A DNA stretch of 64,000 nucleotides from Bacillus sp. (in: firmicutes) (GTDB lineage: Bacteria; Bacillota; Bacilli; Bacillales; JACDOC01): positions 62,001-126,000 of the forward strand of contig JACDOC010000006.1 in assembly GCA_017656295.1 (NCBI GenBank), written 5' to 3'. Both the position numbers and the translations under genes were made by a program. The notes under the pieces are model-generated. The model made no database searches. It was not told the DNA's origin and saw only the letters and a program-made list of their open reading frames with translations. Below, in pieces: positions 16,305 to 27,617 of the stretch (position 1 is its first letter; each line of letters opens with the position of its first letter).

Positions 16305-18719
16305 ATGTTTGTATCATACAAATGGCTACAAGAATACGTAGATTTAACGGGGATTACGGCAAAAGAGCTTGCGGATAAAATTACCAAAAGTGGCATTGAG
16401 GTTGAAAGTGTCGAATTGTTAAATAAAGGAGCGAAAGGCGTAGTCGTTGGGCATGTACTCGAGCGTGAACAACACCCGAACGCTGATAAATTAAGTAAAT
16501 GTTTAGTCGATATCGGTGAAGAAGAACCTGTGCAAATTATTTGTGGAGCGCCAAACGTTGCGAAAGGTCAAAAAGTAGCTGTCGCTAAAGTAGGAGCGGT
16601 TCTTCCAGGTAATTTTAAAATTAAGAAAGCAAAGCTTCGTGGGGAAGAATCACATGGGATGATTTGTTCCCTTCAAGAGTTGGGAATTGAATCTAAACTG
16701 GTTACGAAAGAATTTGCAGACGGTATTTTTGTTTTCCCAAGCGATGCACCGGTTGGGGCAGATGCATTAGAACAATTAAACTTAGATGATGAAGTGTTAG
16801 AATTAGGGTTAACACCAAACCGTGCGGATTGCTTAAGCATGATTGGGGTGGCCTATGAAGTAGCGGCCATTTTAGGTCGGGAAGTAAAATGGCCAAAAGT
16901 GGAGTTGCAAGAAACAAGCGAAAACGTAGAGGACTACATTTCAGTAAAAGTAGAAGCGACAGAAGATAATCCACTATATGCAGCGCGCATTGTAAAAAAT
17001 GTCAAAATTGGTCCATCTCCGTTATGGATGCAAACAAGACTGATGGCTGCAGGTATTCGCCCGCATAACAATGTTGTCGATATTACAAACTACATTTTAT
17101 TAGAGTACGGCCAACCATTACATGCATTCGACTACGATCGTCTCGGTTCCAAAGAAATTGTTGTACGTCGGGCAAAAACAGGTGAAAAAATTGTTACTCT
17201 TGATGAAGTGGAGCGCACGTTAACGGAAGAAAATCTTGTCATTACAAATGGTACAGAACCGGTCGCACTTGCTGGTGTCATGGGTGGAGCAAACTCCGAA
17301 GTACAAAACGATACGACAACGGTATTAATCGAATCGGCTTATTTCAAAAATACGACGGTACGTAAAGCGTCAAAAGACCATGGTTTACGTAGTGAGGCAA
17401 GTACACGGTTTGAAAAAGGCATTGACCCGGCACGCACAAAAGAAGCATTAGATCGTGCTGCTGCTTTAATGGCTCAATATGCAGGTGGAGAAATCATTCG
17501 TGGTGTCGCAGAAGTGGATCTGCTAGAACAAAAGGAAGTTGTTGTGACGATTACACTTGATCGAATTAACAGCGTATTAGGGACCAACATTTCAACAGAA
17601 GAAGTAAGCAGCATTTTATCGAACCTACAATTTGCTTTCACAGAAGATAACGGATTGTTTAAAATTACGGTACCTTCTCGCCGGCCAGATATCTCCATTC
17701 CAGAGGATATTATTGAAGAAGTAGCGAGATTGTACGGCTATGATCACTTACCAACCACATTACCTGTGGCAGAAACGCAGCCAGGAACATTAACTCCATA
17801 TCAAGCAAAACGCCGGAAAGTGCGCCGCTATTTAGAACATGTGGGACTTTTCCAAGCGATTACGTATTCGTTAACAAGTGAAGAGAAAGCAACGAAATTT
17901 GCATTGGAAACAGCGGAGCCTATTCGTTTGGCAATGCCGATGAGTGAAGAGCGGAGTGTCCTTCGTCAAAGCTTAATTCCTCACTTGTTAGAAGTTGTTA
18001 GTTACAACCGAGCCCGTCAAATGGACAATGTGGCTGTGTATGAAACGGGAGCAGTTTACTTAGCAAAAGGAAACGATGAATTGCCAGAGGAAAAAGAACG
18101 ATTAGCTGGTGTGATCACTGGTGTGTGGCATGCGCACTTATGGCAAGGTGAGAAAAAACCGGTAGACTTCTATGTCGTAAAAGGAATTTTAGATGGATTG
18201 TTCGATATGCTTGGATTACAGAATCGCATTGACTATACTCAAGCGAAACTTGATGGAATGCATCCAGGCCGTACGGCAGAGATTTTACTAGACGGAAAGG
18301 TGATCGGCTTTGTTGGACAGGTACACCCTCGAGTCCAAAAAGAAAATGATTTAAAAGAAACGTACGTCTTCGAGTTAGCGTTAACCGATGTATTACATGC
18401 TGAGGTCGAAGATATTCGTTACGCACCGATTCCACGCTTCCCGTCCATGACACGTGATGTTGCGTTTGTGGTGGATAAATGTGTCATTGCTGGAGACATC
18501 CAAAAAACGATTGTCAAGACAGGCGGCGAATTGTTAAAAGAAGTAACGATTTTCGACGTTTATGAAGGGGATCGTCTACCAGAAGGTAAAAAATCCATTG
18601 CCTTCTCTCTCCGTTACTTTGACCCTGAACGTACGTTAACTGACGAAGAAGTGACTGCTTTACATGAACAAGTGGTTCAAGCGGTAGAAGAGCAATTTGG
18701 GGCTACATTACGTGGGTAA
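16305..18719 (+). CDS. pheT: Phenylalanyl-tRNA synthetase beta subunit
   Basis: The beta subunit carries tRNA recognition and editing. The visible order is an N-terminal tRNA-binding (EMAP-like) domain around residues 40-150 ([16 protein letters not shown]), B3/B4 editing domain, B5, the catalytic-like fold, and a C-terminal FDX anticodon-binding domain ([16 protein letters not shown]). Starting at the ATG at 16305 gives 804 aa, the usual Bacillus length. GGGAGGG lies eight bases before it. The longer frame from 16224 overlaps pheS and is rejected. Co-transcribed with pheS (16-base gap). Confidence 0.97.
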   Translation: MFVSYKWLQEYVDLTGITAKELADKITKSGIEVESVELLNKGAKGVVVGHVLEREQHPNADKLSKCLVDIGEEEPVQIICGAPNVAKGQKVAVAKVGAVLPGNFKIKKAKLRGEESHGMICSLQELGIESKLVTKEFADGIFVFPSDAPVGADALEQLNLDDEVLELGLTPNRADCLSMIGVAYEVAAILGREVKWPKVELQETSENVEDYISVKVEATEDNPLYAARIVKNVKIGPSPLWMQTRLMAAGIRPHNNVVDITNYILLEYGQPLHAFDYDRLGSKEIVVRRAKTGEKIVTLDEVERTLTEENLVITNGTEPVALAGVMGGANSEVQNDTTTVLIESAYFKNTTVRKASKDHGLRSEASTRFEKGIDPARTKEALDRAAALMAQYAGGEIIRGVAEVDLLEQKEVVVTITLDRINSVLGTNISTEEVSSILSNLQFAFTEDNGLFKITVPSRRPDISIPEDIIEEVARLYGYDHLPTTLPVAETQPGTLTPYQAKRRKVRRYLEHVGLFQAITYSLTSEEKATKFALETAEPIRLAMPMSEERSVLRQSLIPHLLEVVSYNRARQMDNVAVYETGAVYLAKGNDELPEEKERLAGVITGVWHAHLWQGEKKPVDFYVVKGILDGLFDMLGLQNRIDYTQAKLDGMHPGRTAEILLDGKVIGFVGQVHPRVQKENDLKETYVFELALTDVLHAEVEDIRYAPIPRFPSMTRDVAFVVDKCVIAGDIQKTIVKTGGELLKEVTIFDVYEGDRLPEGKKSIAFSLRYFDPERTLTDEEVTALHEQVVQAVEEQFGATLRG

Positions 18720-18771
18720 ACTTTCATTTAGTGAATGGAAAACTCATGAAAATAGAAACAGAACTTAAAAC

Positions 18772-18806
18772 CAAAAGGCCAATTCATTAGAAATTGGCCT
18801 TTTGAT
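18772..18806. terminator. Terminator between pheT and convergent rnhC
   Basis: AAAAGGCCAATT pairs with AATTGGCCTTTT around CATTAGA. The A/T tails allow termination in both directions, suiting the convergent genes. Confidence 0.75.
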
Positions 18807-18889
18807 TTATAAAAATAATTCAGTTAATAATTGTCAGAGAAGAATAAGGGGGGCTAGAAGTAGTATAGTGATAAAATTAGTCAATAATA

Positions 18890-19795
18890 TTATTTCACAA
18901 GTCGCTTTGCTTTCTCGGTATTGGCAAAATGTAGTTTGCAATACATGCGTAATGCTTCTTCCCCTTGTTCCCGAAGAAGCCTAGCGGCCGCTTCGTCCAC
19001 TTGTTTGCCAGCCCCCTTAGGTAAAGAAAATCCTGCTTTTTCACTCAAGCGATGCATCTCCTTTAAAAAGGCGTACCGAGCAATAATGGAGGAAGCAGCG
19101 ACAGATAAATGGAGCTGTTCTGCCTTCATCCGAAAATGAACGTTCGTAGTAACAACCTCTTTTTGACCCTTTACATAAGAATAATATTTGTCTTGATCAA
19201 TGAATTGGTCAATTAAAATTCCTTCTGGTTGTTCTGGCGCGATTTTTTTCAATAAATGGACGATTGCTTGGTTATGTAGAATAGCTTTCATTTTCGTTTG
19301 TGGATAACCTCGTTGTTGCAACGTATTATACTTTTCATTTGACAAAATTAATAAACTATATGGGACAATCGAGATAAGTTTTTTGGCGATTTGTACAATA
19401 TAATCATCCGTTAAATGTTTCGAATCTTTGACACCTATTTGTTGTAAGATAGGGATTTGCTCTTTTTTTACATAAGACGCCACAACGGTTATTGGGCCAA
19501 AGTAATCACCGGTGCCTACTTCGTCGGACCCAATAAAAGAACGATGATAAAATGCGTCAGTAGCTGATGCATCTGTTCTCTCTTTGGTGATTGTTTCGTC
19601 CCATCTTTTTGCTTCCTTATCACCTAATGCTCCTTGAAACAATACTTTACCCGAACGATAGGCGGTGATGACACATTGTGGAAGCCTAGCGACAAACACA
19701 CTACCCGGTGGAAGTTTAGAGGATAGATAATCTTTGTAAAATCGTTCCATTTCTTCAATCGTTTCTGACGATACGTGTAACACTTGATTAGACAT
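18890..19795 (-). CDS. rnhC: Ribonuclease HIII
   Basis: RNase HIII cuts the RNA strand of RNA-DNA hybrids. The N-terminal TBP-like substrate-binding domain (about residues 1-75) is followed by the RNase H fold with GSDEVGTGDYFGP (catalytic Asp-Glu), GVKDSKHL, LIDQF and LSVAASSIIARYAFL. The ATG at 19795 (301 aa) is chosen: AAGGAG lies six bases before it. The frame can extend to 19813 but that adds only six residues covering the ribosome binding site. Gene order rnhC-zapA (divergent) is conserved. Confidence 0.95.
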   Translation of the reverse strand: MSNQVLHVSSETIEEMERFYKDYLSSKLPPGSVFVARLPQCVITAYRSGKVLFQGALGDKEAKRWDETITKERTDASATDAFYHRSFIGSDEVGTGDYFGPITVVASYVKKEQIPILQQIGVKDSKHLTDDYIVQIAKKLISIVPYSLLILSNEKYNTLQQRGYPQTKMKAILHNQAIVHLLKKIAPEQPEGILIDQFIDQDKYYSYVKGQKEVVTTNVHFRMKAEQLHLSVAASSIIARYAFLKEMHRLSEKAGFSLPKGAGKQVDEAAARLLREQGEEALRMYCKLHFANTEKAKRLVK

Positions 19796-19903
19796 AGGCA
19801 TCTCCTTTTTCATGAGTTATTTCTAATATAGAGTTTTCTTCCCAATTTTGAAAGAAACATGTTATCATATTGTTTAGGATTTTTAGAAATGGAGGCTTTC
19901 AAT

Positions 19904-20164
19904 TTGTCTGATGAGCAAAAGAACCGTATATCCGTTGACATTTATGGTCAAAACTACGTTATTGTTGGAGCGGAAAGCACTCATCACCTTCGGCTCGTCG
20001 CCTCACTTGTCGATGAAAAAATGCGCGAAATCAGTGAAAAAAACCCAACGTTAGATATTAGTAAACTTGCTGTATTAACGGCGGTGAATGCCGTTCATGA
20101 TTATATTAAATTAAAAGAACAATACGAAGAATTACAAAAACAACTAAAACAAATAAAGGACTGA
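19904..20164 (+). CDS. zapA: Cell division protein ZapA
   Basis: ZapA binds FtsZ and bundles its filaments at mid-cell. The protein has an N-terminal beta domain ([15 protein letters not shown]) and a C-terminal coiled coil ([19 protein letters not shown]). I use the TTG at 19904 (86 aa), which has GGAGG eight bases upstream. The frame open from 19859 adds 15 residues lacking homology. Divergent from rnhC and tightly followed by cvpA (7 bases). Confidence 0.93.
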   Translation: MSDEQKNRISVDIYGQNYVIVGAESTHHLRLVASLVDEKMREISEKNPTLDISKLAVLTAVNAVHDYIKLKEQYEELQKQLKQIKD

Positions 20165-20171
20165 AGCAGTC

Positions 20172-20717
20172 ATGTTAGATGTCGTCATTTTGTTATTACT
20201 ATTGTTTGGATTTTTTATCGGTTTTCGTCGCGGATTTATTCTACAAACCATTCATATGGTTGGCTTTTTCGTTTCTTTTATCGTTGCTTACCTTTATTAC
20301 GATGATTTAGCATCCATTCTTAAATTATGGGTTCCTTATCCGGTGATGGCAACCGATGGACCATTGCAAATGTTGTTTGCAAATGATCATATAGAAACTG
20401 CTTATTATCGAGCTATTGCCTTTGCCATCATTTTCTTTGTGTTTAAAATTTTGTTGCAAATCATCGGCTCGATGCTTGACTTCCTTGCCCATTTACCGAT
20501 TTTAAAACAGGCAAACATATGGGCCGGAGGGATGCTCGGCTTATTAGAAGTGTATTTCATTTTGTTTATTGTATTATACATTGTTGCGTTAGTGCCAATT
20601 GAATCGATTCAAGCAACGCTGCAACAGTCAGTACTTGCTGAAGCCATGATTAAACACACTCCATTTATTTCCTCAATGGTGAAACAATGGTGGCTTGAAT
20701 ACGTTCCAATTCGTTGA
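20172..20717 (+). CDS. cvpA: CvpA family membrane protein
   Basis: A 181-aa protein with four hydrophobic segments (starts near residues 3, 25, 77 and 115). The CvpA fold is visible in FFIGFRRGFI and in the third and fourth helices. In E. coli CvpA is linked to colicin V production and purF expression; in Bacillus (yshB) the role is unclear. It lies seven bases after zapA and 49 bases before polX, so it is probably in one operon with them. Confidence 0.88.
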   Translation: MLDVVILLLLLFGFFIGFRRGFILQTIHMVGFFVSFIVAYLYYDDLASILKLWVPYPVMATDGPLQMLFANDHIETAYYRAIAFAIIFFVFKILLQIIGSMLDFLAHLPILKQANIWAGGMLGLLEVYFILFIVLYIVALVPIESIQATLQQSVLAEAMIKHTPFISSMVKQWWLEYVPIR

Positions 20718-20766
20718 TCGGGGTGTCCCCGATTCTTTTTTTTCAAGCGGGACAGGAGGTAGTGAT

Positions 20767-22488
20767 ATGGTAACAAAAAAAGATGTGATTCGGCTTCTCG
20801 AACGTATTGCGTTATATATGGAATTAAAAGGTGAAAATCCGTTTAAAATATCCGCTTTCCGAAAAGCCGCGCAAAGTTTAGAAACCGATGCCCGAAGTTT
20901 AACAGAAATTACGGATTTTACGAAGTTACCAGGAATCGGGAAAGGAACGGCTGCTGTAATCCAAGAATACATCGAAACTGGTTCGTCTGAGGTGTTAGAA
21001 GGGTTACAAAAAGAGGTTCCAGAAGGATTGATTCCTCTGTTGCAATTACCTGGAGTCGGCGGGAAAAAATTGTCCAAGCTGTATCACGAGCTTGGGGTGA
21101 TTGATGCTGAAACGTTAAAACAAGCGTGTGAAGAAGGAAAAGTTCAGAAGCTAGCTGGATTTGGTAAAAAAACGGAGGAAAAACTATTAGCTGCGCTGGA
21201 GCAATTTGGAAAGCGACCGGAACGTTTACCGATTGCCTTCATGTTACCAATTGTCGAAACATTGGAACGGAAACTTAAGCAATTCGACGGTATTGAGAAG
21301 TTTTCTCGAGCCGGGAGTATACGCCGGATAAAAGAAACGATTAAAGATATCGATTTTATCATCGCAACAAAAGAACCAGAAAAAGTTAAAGAACAACTTC
21401 TACAATTGGAGCGCATTAAAGAAGCAGTATCGAACGGTCCGACAAAAGTTTCGTTAACGTTTGCTTACGACTATGACGTTAATGTCGACTTTCGCCTCGT
21501 CGCACCGGAACAATTTGCGACTGCTCTTCACCATTTTACTGGATCGAAGGAACATAATGTTAGAATGAGACAACTTGCGAAAGAGCGTGGCGAGAAAATA
21601 AGCGAATACGGAGTAGAAGATATGAATACTGGACATATTCAAACGTTTTCTTCTGAAGAAGCTTTTTTCAACCATTTCTCTTTGCCATTCATTCCTCCAG
21701 AAATGAGAGAGTCCGGGGAGGAAATTGAACGAATTCTTGAACAACCGGCTTATCTTTCTTTATCCGATATTCGTGGAGATTTACACATGCACTCGACTTG
21801 GAGCGATGGGGCTCATTCGATCGAAGAAATGGTAGAAGCTTGTCGAAAACGAGGTTATCAGTATTTGGCCATTACTGATCATTCCCAATTTTTAAAAGTG
21901 GCGAGCGGTTTAACGAAAGAACGTTGGTACAAGCAACGGGAAGAAATACAACGGTTGAATGAAAAGTATGATGATATAACGATTTTAACGGGAATTGAAA
22001 TGGATATTTTACCAGATGGGTCCTTAGACTTTGAGGATGACGTCATTCAAGAAATGGATGTAGTTATTGCTTCCATCCATTCTCATTTTCAACAACCCAA
22101 AGAGAAAATTATGGAACGGTTAAAAACTGCCCTTTCTTCCCAACATGTAGATATTATTGCCCATCCGACAGGACGTCTCATTGGACGAAGAGATGGTTAT
22201 GATGTAAATATCGACTTACTCATTCAACTAGCCAAAGAAACGAATACGGCGTTAGAATTAAATGCGAATCCACATCGCCTTGATTTATGTGTAGAGCATT
22301 TACAAAAAGCGCAATATGCTGGAGTTAAAGTGGTGATAAACACCGATGCACATCATATTAATCATCTATCCTTCATGGAACTTGGCGTATCTGTCGGAAG
22401 AAAAGCATGGTTAAAGAAAGAAACGGTTCTAAATACGTACAATATAGACGAATTAAAGAATTTTCTAAAACGCCATGATGAACAGTAA
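20767..22488 (+). CDS. polX: DNA polymerase/3'-5' exonuclease PolX
   Basis: Bacterial family X polymerase used in base excision repair. The N-terminal HhH region contains [12 protein letters not shown] and LPGVGGKKL, followed by a Pol-beta-like domain ([19 protein letters not shown], with aspartates in DIDF and NVDF). A C-terminal PHP domain begins at [13 protein letters not shown] with further histidines in ITDHS, SIHSHF, HPTGR and NTDAHH. The ATG at 20767 gives 573 aa (570 in B. subtilis) and has AGGAGG upstream. The frame from 20695 runs back into cvpA. Confidence 0.95.
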   Translation: MVTKKDVIRLLERIALYMELKGENPFKISAFRKAAQSLETDARSLTEITDFTKLPGIGKGTAAVIQEYIETGSSEVLEGLQKEVPEGLIPLLQLPGVGGKKLSKLYHELGVIDAETLKQACEEGKVQKLAGFGKKTEEKLLAALEQFGKRPERLPIAFMLPIVETLERKLKQFDGIEKFSRAGSIRRIKETIKDIDFIIATKEPEKVKEQLLQLERIKEAVSNGPTKVSLTFAYDYDVNVDFRLVAPEQFATALHHFTGSKEHNVRMRQLAKERGEKISEYGVEDMNTGHIQTFSSEEAFFNHFSLPFIPPEMRESGEEIERILEQPAYLSLSDIRGDLHMHSTWSDGAHSIEEMVEACRKRGYQYLAITDHSQFLKVASGLTKERWYKQREEIQRLNEKYDDITILTGIEMDILPDGSLDFEDDVIQEMDVVIASIHSHFQQPKEKIMERLKTALSSQHVDIIAHPTGRLIGRRDGYDVNIDLLIQLAKETNTALELNANPHRLDLCVEHLQKAQYAGVKVVINTDAHHINHLSFMELGVSVGRKAWLKKETVLNTYNIDELKNFLKRHDEQ

Positions 22489-22505
22489 GGGGGGACACGG
22501 AAACA

Positions 22506-24863
22506 ATGAATGAACGACTTTTACACACATTAGAATTTGATAAAATACGTGAACAGCTGTTATCGTATGCTTCTTCAACACTTGGAGAAGAAAAGGTAAA
22601 ACAATTAGTACCTTCTTCTTCGTTTGAAGAAGTCAAACGATGGCAAGATGAAACGGACGAAGGCGTCACTATATTACGTTTAAAAGGACATATGCCACTC
22701 GACGGCATTTACAACGTTCGACCATATGTCAAACGAGCACAAATTGGTGGAATGCTACACTCGATTGATTTAATGGAAATCGGAAGCACGATACAAGCCG
22801 CCCGTAGTGTAAAAAATTACATTGAAGGACTTATTGAAGAGGAGCACTCCCTTCCGTGCTTACATGAGGTTGTTCAGGCGATTCATCCACTTCCAGCTGT
22901 AGAGCAACGTATTAAACGGACGGTTGACGAAAATGGGGAGATTCTCGATTCGGCTAGCGACTTGTTGCGGCAACTGCGACAACAAATTCGTCAAACTGAA
23001 AGCCGTGTTAGAGAAAAGTTGGAAAGTATGATTCGTTCATCGAATGCGCAAAAAATGCTTTCCGACGCCATCATTACGATTCGTAACGACCGCTTCGTCA
23101 TTCCGGTCAAACAAGAATATCGGAGTCATTATGGTGGAATCGTTCATGACCAATCGTCTTCGGGACAAACGTTATTTATTGAACCTGAGGCGATTGTATC
23201 TTTGAATAATCAATTGCGTGAAGTTCGGTTAAAGGAACAACAAGAAATTGAGCGTATTTTAATTGAGTTGTCTCAATTAGTCGGTGAACATGCGGAAGAA
23301 ATTTTACGGATGGTAGATGCGTTAAGCAAAGTTGATTTTATTATGGCAAAAGCGCGTTTTGCTCGAGCAATGAAGGCATCGAAACCGGTGCTAAACGACG
23401 AAGGAATCATTCAATTATGGAAAGCGCGCCATCCGCTTTTACCTTACGAAGAGGCGGTACCGAACGACATTGAACTAGGAAAAGATTTTACAACTATAGT
23501 CATTACGGGTCCAAATACCGGAGGAAAAACGGTTACGTTAAAAACCATTGGTTTATGCACGCTAATGGCCCAAGCTGGTTTACAAATTCCCGCCCAAGAC
23601 GGCTCGGAAATAGCAGTTTTTCAACATGTGTTTGCTGACATTGGGGACGAACAATCCATTGAACAGAGTTTAAGTACATTTTCTTCTCACATGGTGAATA
23701 TTGTTGATATTTTAAAACAAGTAGATGACCAAAGTTTAGTTCTATTTGATGAACTAGGAGCAGGAACCGATCCACAGGAAGGGGCTGCACTAGCGATTTC
23801 CATTTTAGATGAAGTCACCCAGCGAGGGGCACGAGTGGTGGCGACAACGCATTATCCCGAATTGAAAGCGTATGGTTACAATCGATCAGGGGTTATGAAC
23901 GCGAGCGTGGAATTTGATATCGATTCATTAAGTCCAACGTATAAATTGTTAATTGGTGTTCCTGGACGAAGCAATGCGTTTGAAATTTCGAAACGTCTCG
24001 GTTTGGATACGAATATCATTGAGCGAGCTCGCAATCATGTCAGCATCGAATCGAACAAGGTTGACAAGATGATTGCTTCTTTAGAAGAAAGTAAACGAAA
24101 AGCAGATGAAGAATGGAAAGAAATTAATGAGTTGTTAAAAGAAGCAGAAAAAATTCATAAAGATCTCAAGCAACAAATGATGGAATTTTACCGCCGGAAA
24201 GATGAATTATACGAAGAAGCAGAAAAAAAAGCGGAACAAATTGTTGAGAAAGCGAAAGAAGAAGCTGAAGCCGTCATCCGTGATTTACGGAAACTGCGCC
24301 TTGAAAAGAGGGCTGATATTAAAGAACATGAACTCATCGACGCCAGAAAACGATTAAAAGAAGCAATGCCAGTATTGGAAAAATCGAAACAAACGTTGGA
24401 AAAGAAAAAGAATCAACGCACTCTCCAACCTGGAGATGAAGTGAAAGTATTAAGCTTCGACCAAAAAGGGACGCTATTGGAACGAGTAAATGAGCACGAA
24501 TGGCAAGTGCAAATCGGGATTATGAAAATGAAAGTGAATGAGTCGGATTTAGAGTTTATTAAGTCAAAACCAGCCGTTGAGACAACACCTTTAGCAACGG
24601 TGAAAGGAAAAGATTATCATGTTGGACTGGAACTTGATCTTCGTGGTGAGCGTTATGAAGACGCGTTAATCCAGGTAGAAAAATATATTGACGATGCCCT
24701 ATTAGCTGGATATCCAAGAGTATCCATTATTCACGGAAAAGGAACCGGTGCACTCAGACAAGGAGTTCATCAATATTTAAAAAATCATGCTCGAGTAAAA
24801 GGTTTTCGCCTTGGCGACGCTGGGGAAGGCGGAAGCGGAGTGACTGTCGTGGAATTAAAATAG
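22506..24863 (+). CDS. mutS2: Endonuclease MutS2
   Basis: A MutS-like ATPase that in Bacillus acts on collided ribosomes and on recombination intermediates, not in mismatch repair. It lacks the MutS N-terminal mismatch domain. Walker A GPNTGGKT starts at residue 335. Walker B ([15 protein letters not shown]) and the LSTFSSHM signature follow. A long coiled coil covers about residues 515-630. The C-terminal SMR nuclease domain has [12 protein letters not shown] and [12 protein letters not shown]. The length (785 aa) matches B. subtilis. It starts 18 bases after polX. Confidence 0.96.
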   Translation: MNERLLHTLEFDKIREQLLSYASSTLGEEKVKQLVPSSSFEEVKRWQDETDEGVTILRLKGHMPLDGIYNVRPYVKRAQIGGMLHSIDLMEIGSTIQAARSVKNYIEGLIEEEHSLPCLHEVVQAIHPLPAVEQRIKRTVDENGEILDSASDLLRQLRQQIRQTESRVREKLESMIRSSNAQKMLSDAIITIRNDRFVIPVKQEYRSHYGGIVHDQSSSGQTLFIEPEAIVSLNNQLREVRLKEQQEIERILIELSQLVGEHAEEILRMVDALSKVDFIMAKARFARAMKASKPVLNDEGIIQLWKARHPLLPYEEAVPNDIELGKDFTTIVITGPNTGGKTVTLKTIGLCTLMAQAGLQIPAQDGSEIAVFQHVFADIGDEQSIEQSLSTFSSHMVNIVDILKQVDDQSLVLFDELGAGTDPQEGAALAISILDEVTQRGARVVATTHYPELKAYGYNRSGVMNASVEFDIDSLSPTYKLLIGVPGRSNAFEISKRLGLDTNIIERARNHVSIESNKVDKMIASLEESKRKADEEWKEINELLKEAEKIHKDLKQQMMEFYRRKDELYEEAEKKAEQIVEKAKEEAEAVIRDLRKLRLEKRADIKEHELIDARKRLKEAMPVLEKSKQTLEKKKNQRTLQPGDEVKVLSFDQKGTLLERVNEHEWQVQIGIMKMKVNESDLEFIKSKPAVETTPLATVKGKDYHVGLELDLRGERYEDALIQVEKYIDDALLAGYPRVSIIHGKGTGALRQGVHQYLKNHARVKGFRLGDAGEGGSGVTVVELK

Positions 24864-24882
24864 GTAAAAGGGGAACTAAACG

Positions 24883-25290
24883 ATGAATCCATTTTGGGAA
24901 AATGAGTTTATCCAAACCGCAGGATATTATAGTGTAGTTATTTTATGTATGATTATCTTTTTGGCGATTTTTGAACTTGTCACCAAATATCGGAACTGGG
25001 AAGAAATTAAAAAAGGAAATATGGCGGTAGCCATGGCTACGGGTGGAAAAATTTTTGGCATTGCCAATATTTTTCGTCACTCCATTCAACAACACGATAC
25101 CCTCTTTACGATGATTATGTGGGGAGTTTTTGGATTTGTTCTTTTATTAATCGGCTACTTTATTTATGAATTTTTAACCCCCAAATTTAAAATTGACGAA
25201 GAAATTGAACAGGACAACCGAGCGGTCGGGTTCATTTCAATGGTCATTTCCATTGGCCTATCTTACGTCATCGGAGCAGGAATATCATAA
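24883..25290 (+). CDS. yshE: DUF350 membrane protein YshE
   Basis: A 135-aa protein with four hydrophobic helices (about residues 15-35, 50-62, 75-97, 115-134) and the DUF350 pattern KGNMAVAMATGGKIFGIANIF. Function unknown. It sits after mutS2, as in B. subtilis. AAAGGGG precedes the ATG. A very short membrane peptide gene follows after 12 bases. Confidence 0.87.
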   Translation: MNPFWENEFIQTAGYYSVVILCMIIFLAIFELVTKYRNWEEIKKGNMAVAMATGGKIFGIANIFRHSIQQHDTLFTMIMWGVFGFVLLLIGYFIYEFLTPKFKIDEEIEQDNRAVGFISMVISIGLSYVIGAGIS

Positions 25291-25302
25291 GGGGAGAACA
25301 TA

Positions 25303-25386
25303 ATGGAAAAATTAGCAAAAATTCTACTTGTATTGTGCGGATGCTTTTTTCTAATTGGTGTCATTTACTTAATATTTTTTGCATAG
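25303..25386 (+). CDS. 27-aa single-pass membrane peptide
   Basis: A reading frame of 27 codons (MEKLAKILLVLCGC to IFFA) begins 12 bases after the yshE stop. The site AGGGGAGAAC lies about five bases before its ATG, and an intrinsic terminator follows directly. Two lysines lead into one continuous hydrophobic helix with two cysteines. Position between a real ribosome binding site and a terminator argues that it is translated as the last gene of the yshE operon. I know no family for it. Confidence 0.6.
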   Translation: MEKLAKILLVLCGCFFLIGVIYLIFFA

Positions 25387-25420
25387 GTCAGCTTGCGAGA
25401 GCAAGCTGATTTTTTTATAG
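25387..25420 (+). terminator. Terminator after the yshE operon
   Basis: TCAGCTTGC pairs with GCAAGCTGA around GAGA, followed by seven T. Confidence 0.88.
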
Positions 25421-25501
25421 AAAGGCTCTACCCTGAAATAACTGTGGATAACTTTTGCTGTTATTTCATTTATCGATGTGCCAATTTTTATTGGCATGGT
25501 T

Positions 25502-25691
25502 GTCTGTTAAACGATACTGTTGATATTTATACATTACGCTTGTGGCAGACGCTTTCCGCGGGTAAGCAGCAAGCCGCTTCCCTCGCTACGCTCAAGTATG
25601 GGTCTTGCCTGTTTTGCTGTTCCCGCTGGTTCGCCGCCTTTCGCTTCAGTGAACAACTTGCTAAAAATCAACAATGAAATATAACATAGCC
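25502..25691. repeat. Dispersed intergenic repeat, copy 2 (inverted)
   Basis: The reverse complement of copies 1 and 3. It ends with CATAGCC and contains GAAGCGGCTTGC-type and CAGCGGGAACA segments on the minus strand. The shared sequence with copy 3 extends further on one side (to GTCTGTTAAACGATACTG) than with copy 1. It fills most of the roughly 400-base gap before lcfA. The reading frame across it (25393-25677) is accidental. Confidence 0.8.
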
Positions 25692-25792
25692 TATGGAAAA
25701 AATAACCCCTCACTGATTTAAATTGTATCGATGGTTTGGATATAATATAATTATGTTAAGAATATAAAAATTCTGAAAAAAGGAGGGGCCAT

Positions 25793-27490
25793 ATGGAAAG
25801 AAGACCTTGGTTACAGCATTATCCACCGGAGATACCTGCATCATTAGAATACGAAAATATTCCTTTACAAACTTTTTTAACAAGGGCAGCTGAACAATTT
25901 CCGCATCATGTTGCGATCCACTTTTTAGGAAAGGAATTAACGTATCATGAAGTGTATAATTCCGCTTTAAAACTGGCGAATTACTTAAAAAAGCTTGGTG
26001 TTGAAAAAGGTGACCGTGTAGCGATTATGCTTCCAAACTGTCCGCAGTCGGTGATTAGTTATTACGGTATTTTGTATGCAGGCGGAATTGTTGTGCAAAC
26101 GAATCCGTTATATACGGAGCGGGAATTAGAATATCAAATGAACGATTCCGGAGCAAAAATAATCATTACACTCGACTTATTATTTCCGCGAGTGGCGAAA
26201 GTGATGCAAAGCTCCCCTTTAGAGCATGTAATTGTAACCGCTATCAAAGACTATTTACCATTTCCAAAAAACATCATTTACCCTTTTATACAAAAGAAAC
26301 AGCAAGGAATATCTGTTCAAGTAGAGCCGAGTGCCCGACATCATCTGTTTGCCCGTATCATGAAAGAAGAAATCTCGCAACCGTTATCAATCTCCATCGA
26401 TCCAGAAGAAGATTTAGCCCTTCTTCAATACACCGGTGGGACGACCGGATTTCCGAAAGGGGTTATGCTCACCCATAAAAACTTAGTAGCGAATGCGACG
26501 ATGTGTGCTGCTTGGCTGTATAAGACGAAAAAAGGAAAAGAAGTCATTCTTGGCATCTTGCCATTTTTCCATGTATACGGTATGACGACGGTGCTTATTT
26601 TAGCAGTCATGCAAGGAAATAAAATGGTGTTGCTTCCAAAATTTGATGTAAAAACAACGTTAAAAACAATTCAAAAACAACGTCCTACATTGTTCCCGGG
26701 GGCCCCAACGATTTACATCGGCTTATTAAACCATCCGGATATCTCGAAATACAACTTATCTTCTATTGAAGCGTGTATTAGCGGTTCAGCCCCATTACCT
26801 GTAGAAGTACAGCAAAAATTTGAACAAGTAACCGGTGGAAATTTAGTCGAAGGATATGGATTAACAGAAACCTCTCCTGTAAGCCATGGGAATTTCATTT
26901 GGGAGAAAAAACGAAAAAAAGGTAGTATCGGTGTGCCATGGCCGGATACGGATGCTATGGTGATGTCTTTAGAAACAGGAGAACCATTACCTCCAAACGA
27001 AATTGGAGAAATTGCAATCAAAGGTCCACAAGTGATGAAAGGGTATTGGAATCGTCCAGAAGAGACGGCGCAAGTGTTAAAAGACGGTTGGTTATTAACT
27101 GGTGATCTAGGATATATGGATGAAGACGGATATTTTTATATCGTCGACCGGAAAAAAGACATGATTATTGCAGGTGGCTTTAATATTTATCCACGGGAAG
27201 TGGAGGAAGTGTTGTATGAACATCCTTCCATTCAAGAAGTCGTTGTTGTAGGGGTTCCAGACCCGTATCGGGGAGAAACTGTAAAAGCGTATGTCGTTTT
27301 AAAAGAAGGAAAAACGGTGTCGGAAGAGGAATTAGATCAATTTGCTCGCAAACATTTAGCTGCTTTTAAAGTACCACGTTTATATGAATTTCGAGACGAA
27401 TTGCCAAAAACAGCTGTTGGTAAAATTTTACGACGAGCATTGGTAGAAGAAGAGAAAAAGAAAAATGAAGCGAGCGAGCGGCAAGCCTAA
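25793..27490 (+). CDS. lcfA: Long-chain fatty acid-CoA ligase
   Basis: An adenylate-forming enzyme that makes acyl-CoA from fatty acid, ATP and CoA at the inner face of the membrane, the entry step of beta-oxidation. The AMP-binding signature YTGGTTGFPKGV is near residue 213. GYGLTETSP, TGDLGYMDEDGYFYIVDRKKD and the terminal catalytic lysine in LPKTAVGKILRR are all present. The length (565 aa) is normal. AGGAGGGG precedes the ATG. In B. subtilis it heads the fadR-fadB-etfBA operon. Here a separate promoter lies between it and fadR. Confidence 0.94.
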   Translation: MERRPWLQHYPPEIPASLEYENIPLQTFLTRAAEQFPHHVAIHFLGKELTYHEVYNSALKLANYLKKLGVEKGDRVAIMLPNCPQSVISYYGILYAGGIVVQTNPLYTERELEYQMNDSGAKIIITLDLLFPRVAKVMQSSPLEHVIVTAIKDYLPFPKNIIYPFIQKKQQGISVQVEPSARHHLFARIMKEEISQPLSISIDPEEDLALLQYTGGTTGFPKGVMLTHKNLVANATMCAAWLYKTKKGKEVILGILPFFHVYGMTTVLILAVMQGNKMVLLPKFDVKTTLKTIQKQRPTLFPGAPTIYIGLLNHPDISKYNLSSIEACISGSAPLPVEVQQKFEQVTGGNLVEGYGLTETSPVSHGNFIWEKKRKKGSIGVPWPDTDAMVMSLETGEPLPPNEIGEIAIKGPQVMKGYWNRPEETAQVLKDGWLLTGDLGYMDEDGYFYIVDRKKDMIIAGGFNIYPREVEEVLYEHPSIQEVVVVGVPDPYRGETVKAYVVLKEGKTVSEEELDQFARKHLAAFKVPRLYEFRDELPKTAVGKILRRALVEEEKKKNEASERQA

Positions 27491-27531
27491 CTCTTTTTGG
27501 TTCCCATTTTGAACGAGTTATTAGATTCTTC

Positions 27532-27560
27532 TTGACACTCGTACAGATGGGTTTTATCAT
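27532..27560 (+). promoter_or_regulatory. SigA promoter of fadR-fadB
   Basis: TTGACA (27532-27537), 17 bases, TATCAT (27555-27560), directly before a FadR-type palindrome. Confidence 0.75.
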
Positions 27561-27566
27561 TAAGAT

Positions 27567-27587
27567 ATGAATGAATAATCATTCATT
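27567..27587. promoter_or_regulatory. FadR-type operator before fadR
   Basis: ATGAATGAATAATCATTCAT matches the B. subtilis FadR consensus (TGAATGAnTAnTCATTCA). It lies just after the -10, so FadR would block its own promoter until long-chain acyl-CoA releases it. Confidence 0.8.
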
Positions 27588-27617
27588 TATTTCAGCAACT
27601 GTGGTAGGTGGACATGT

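Noticed and set aside
25393-25677. Open frame of 94 codons after yshE
   Set aside because: It begins inside a terminator and runs through the dispersed repeat; no ribosome binding site and no protein-like pattern.
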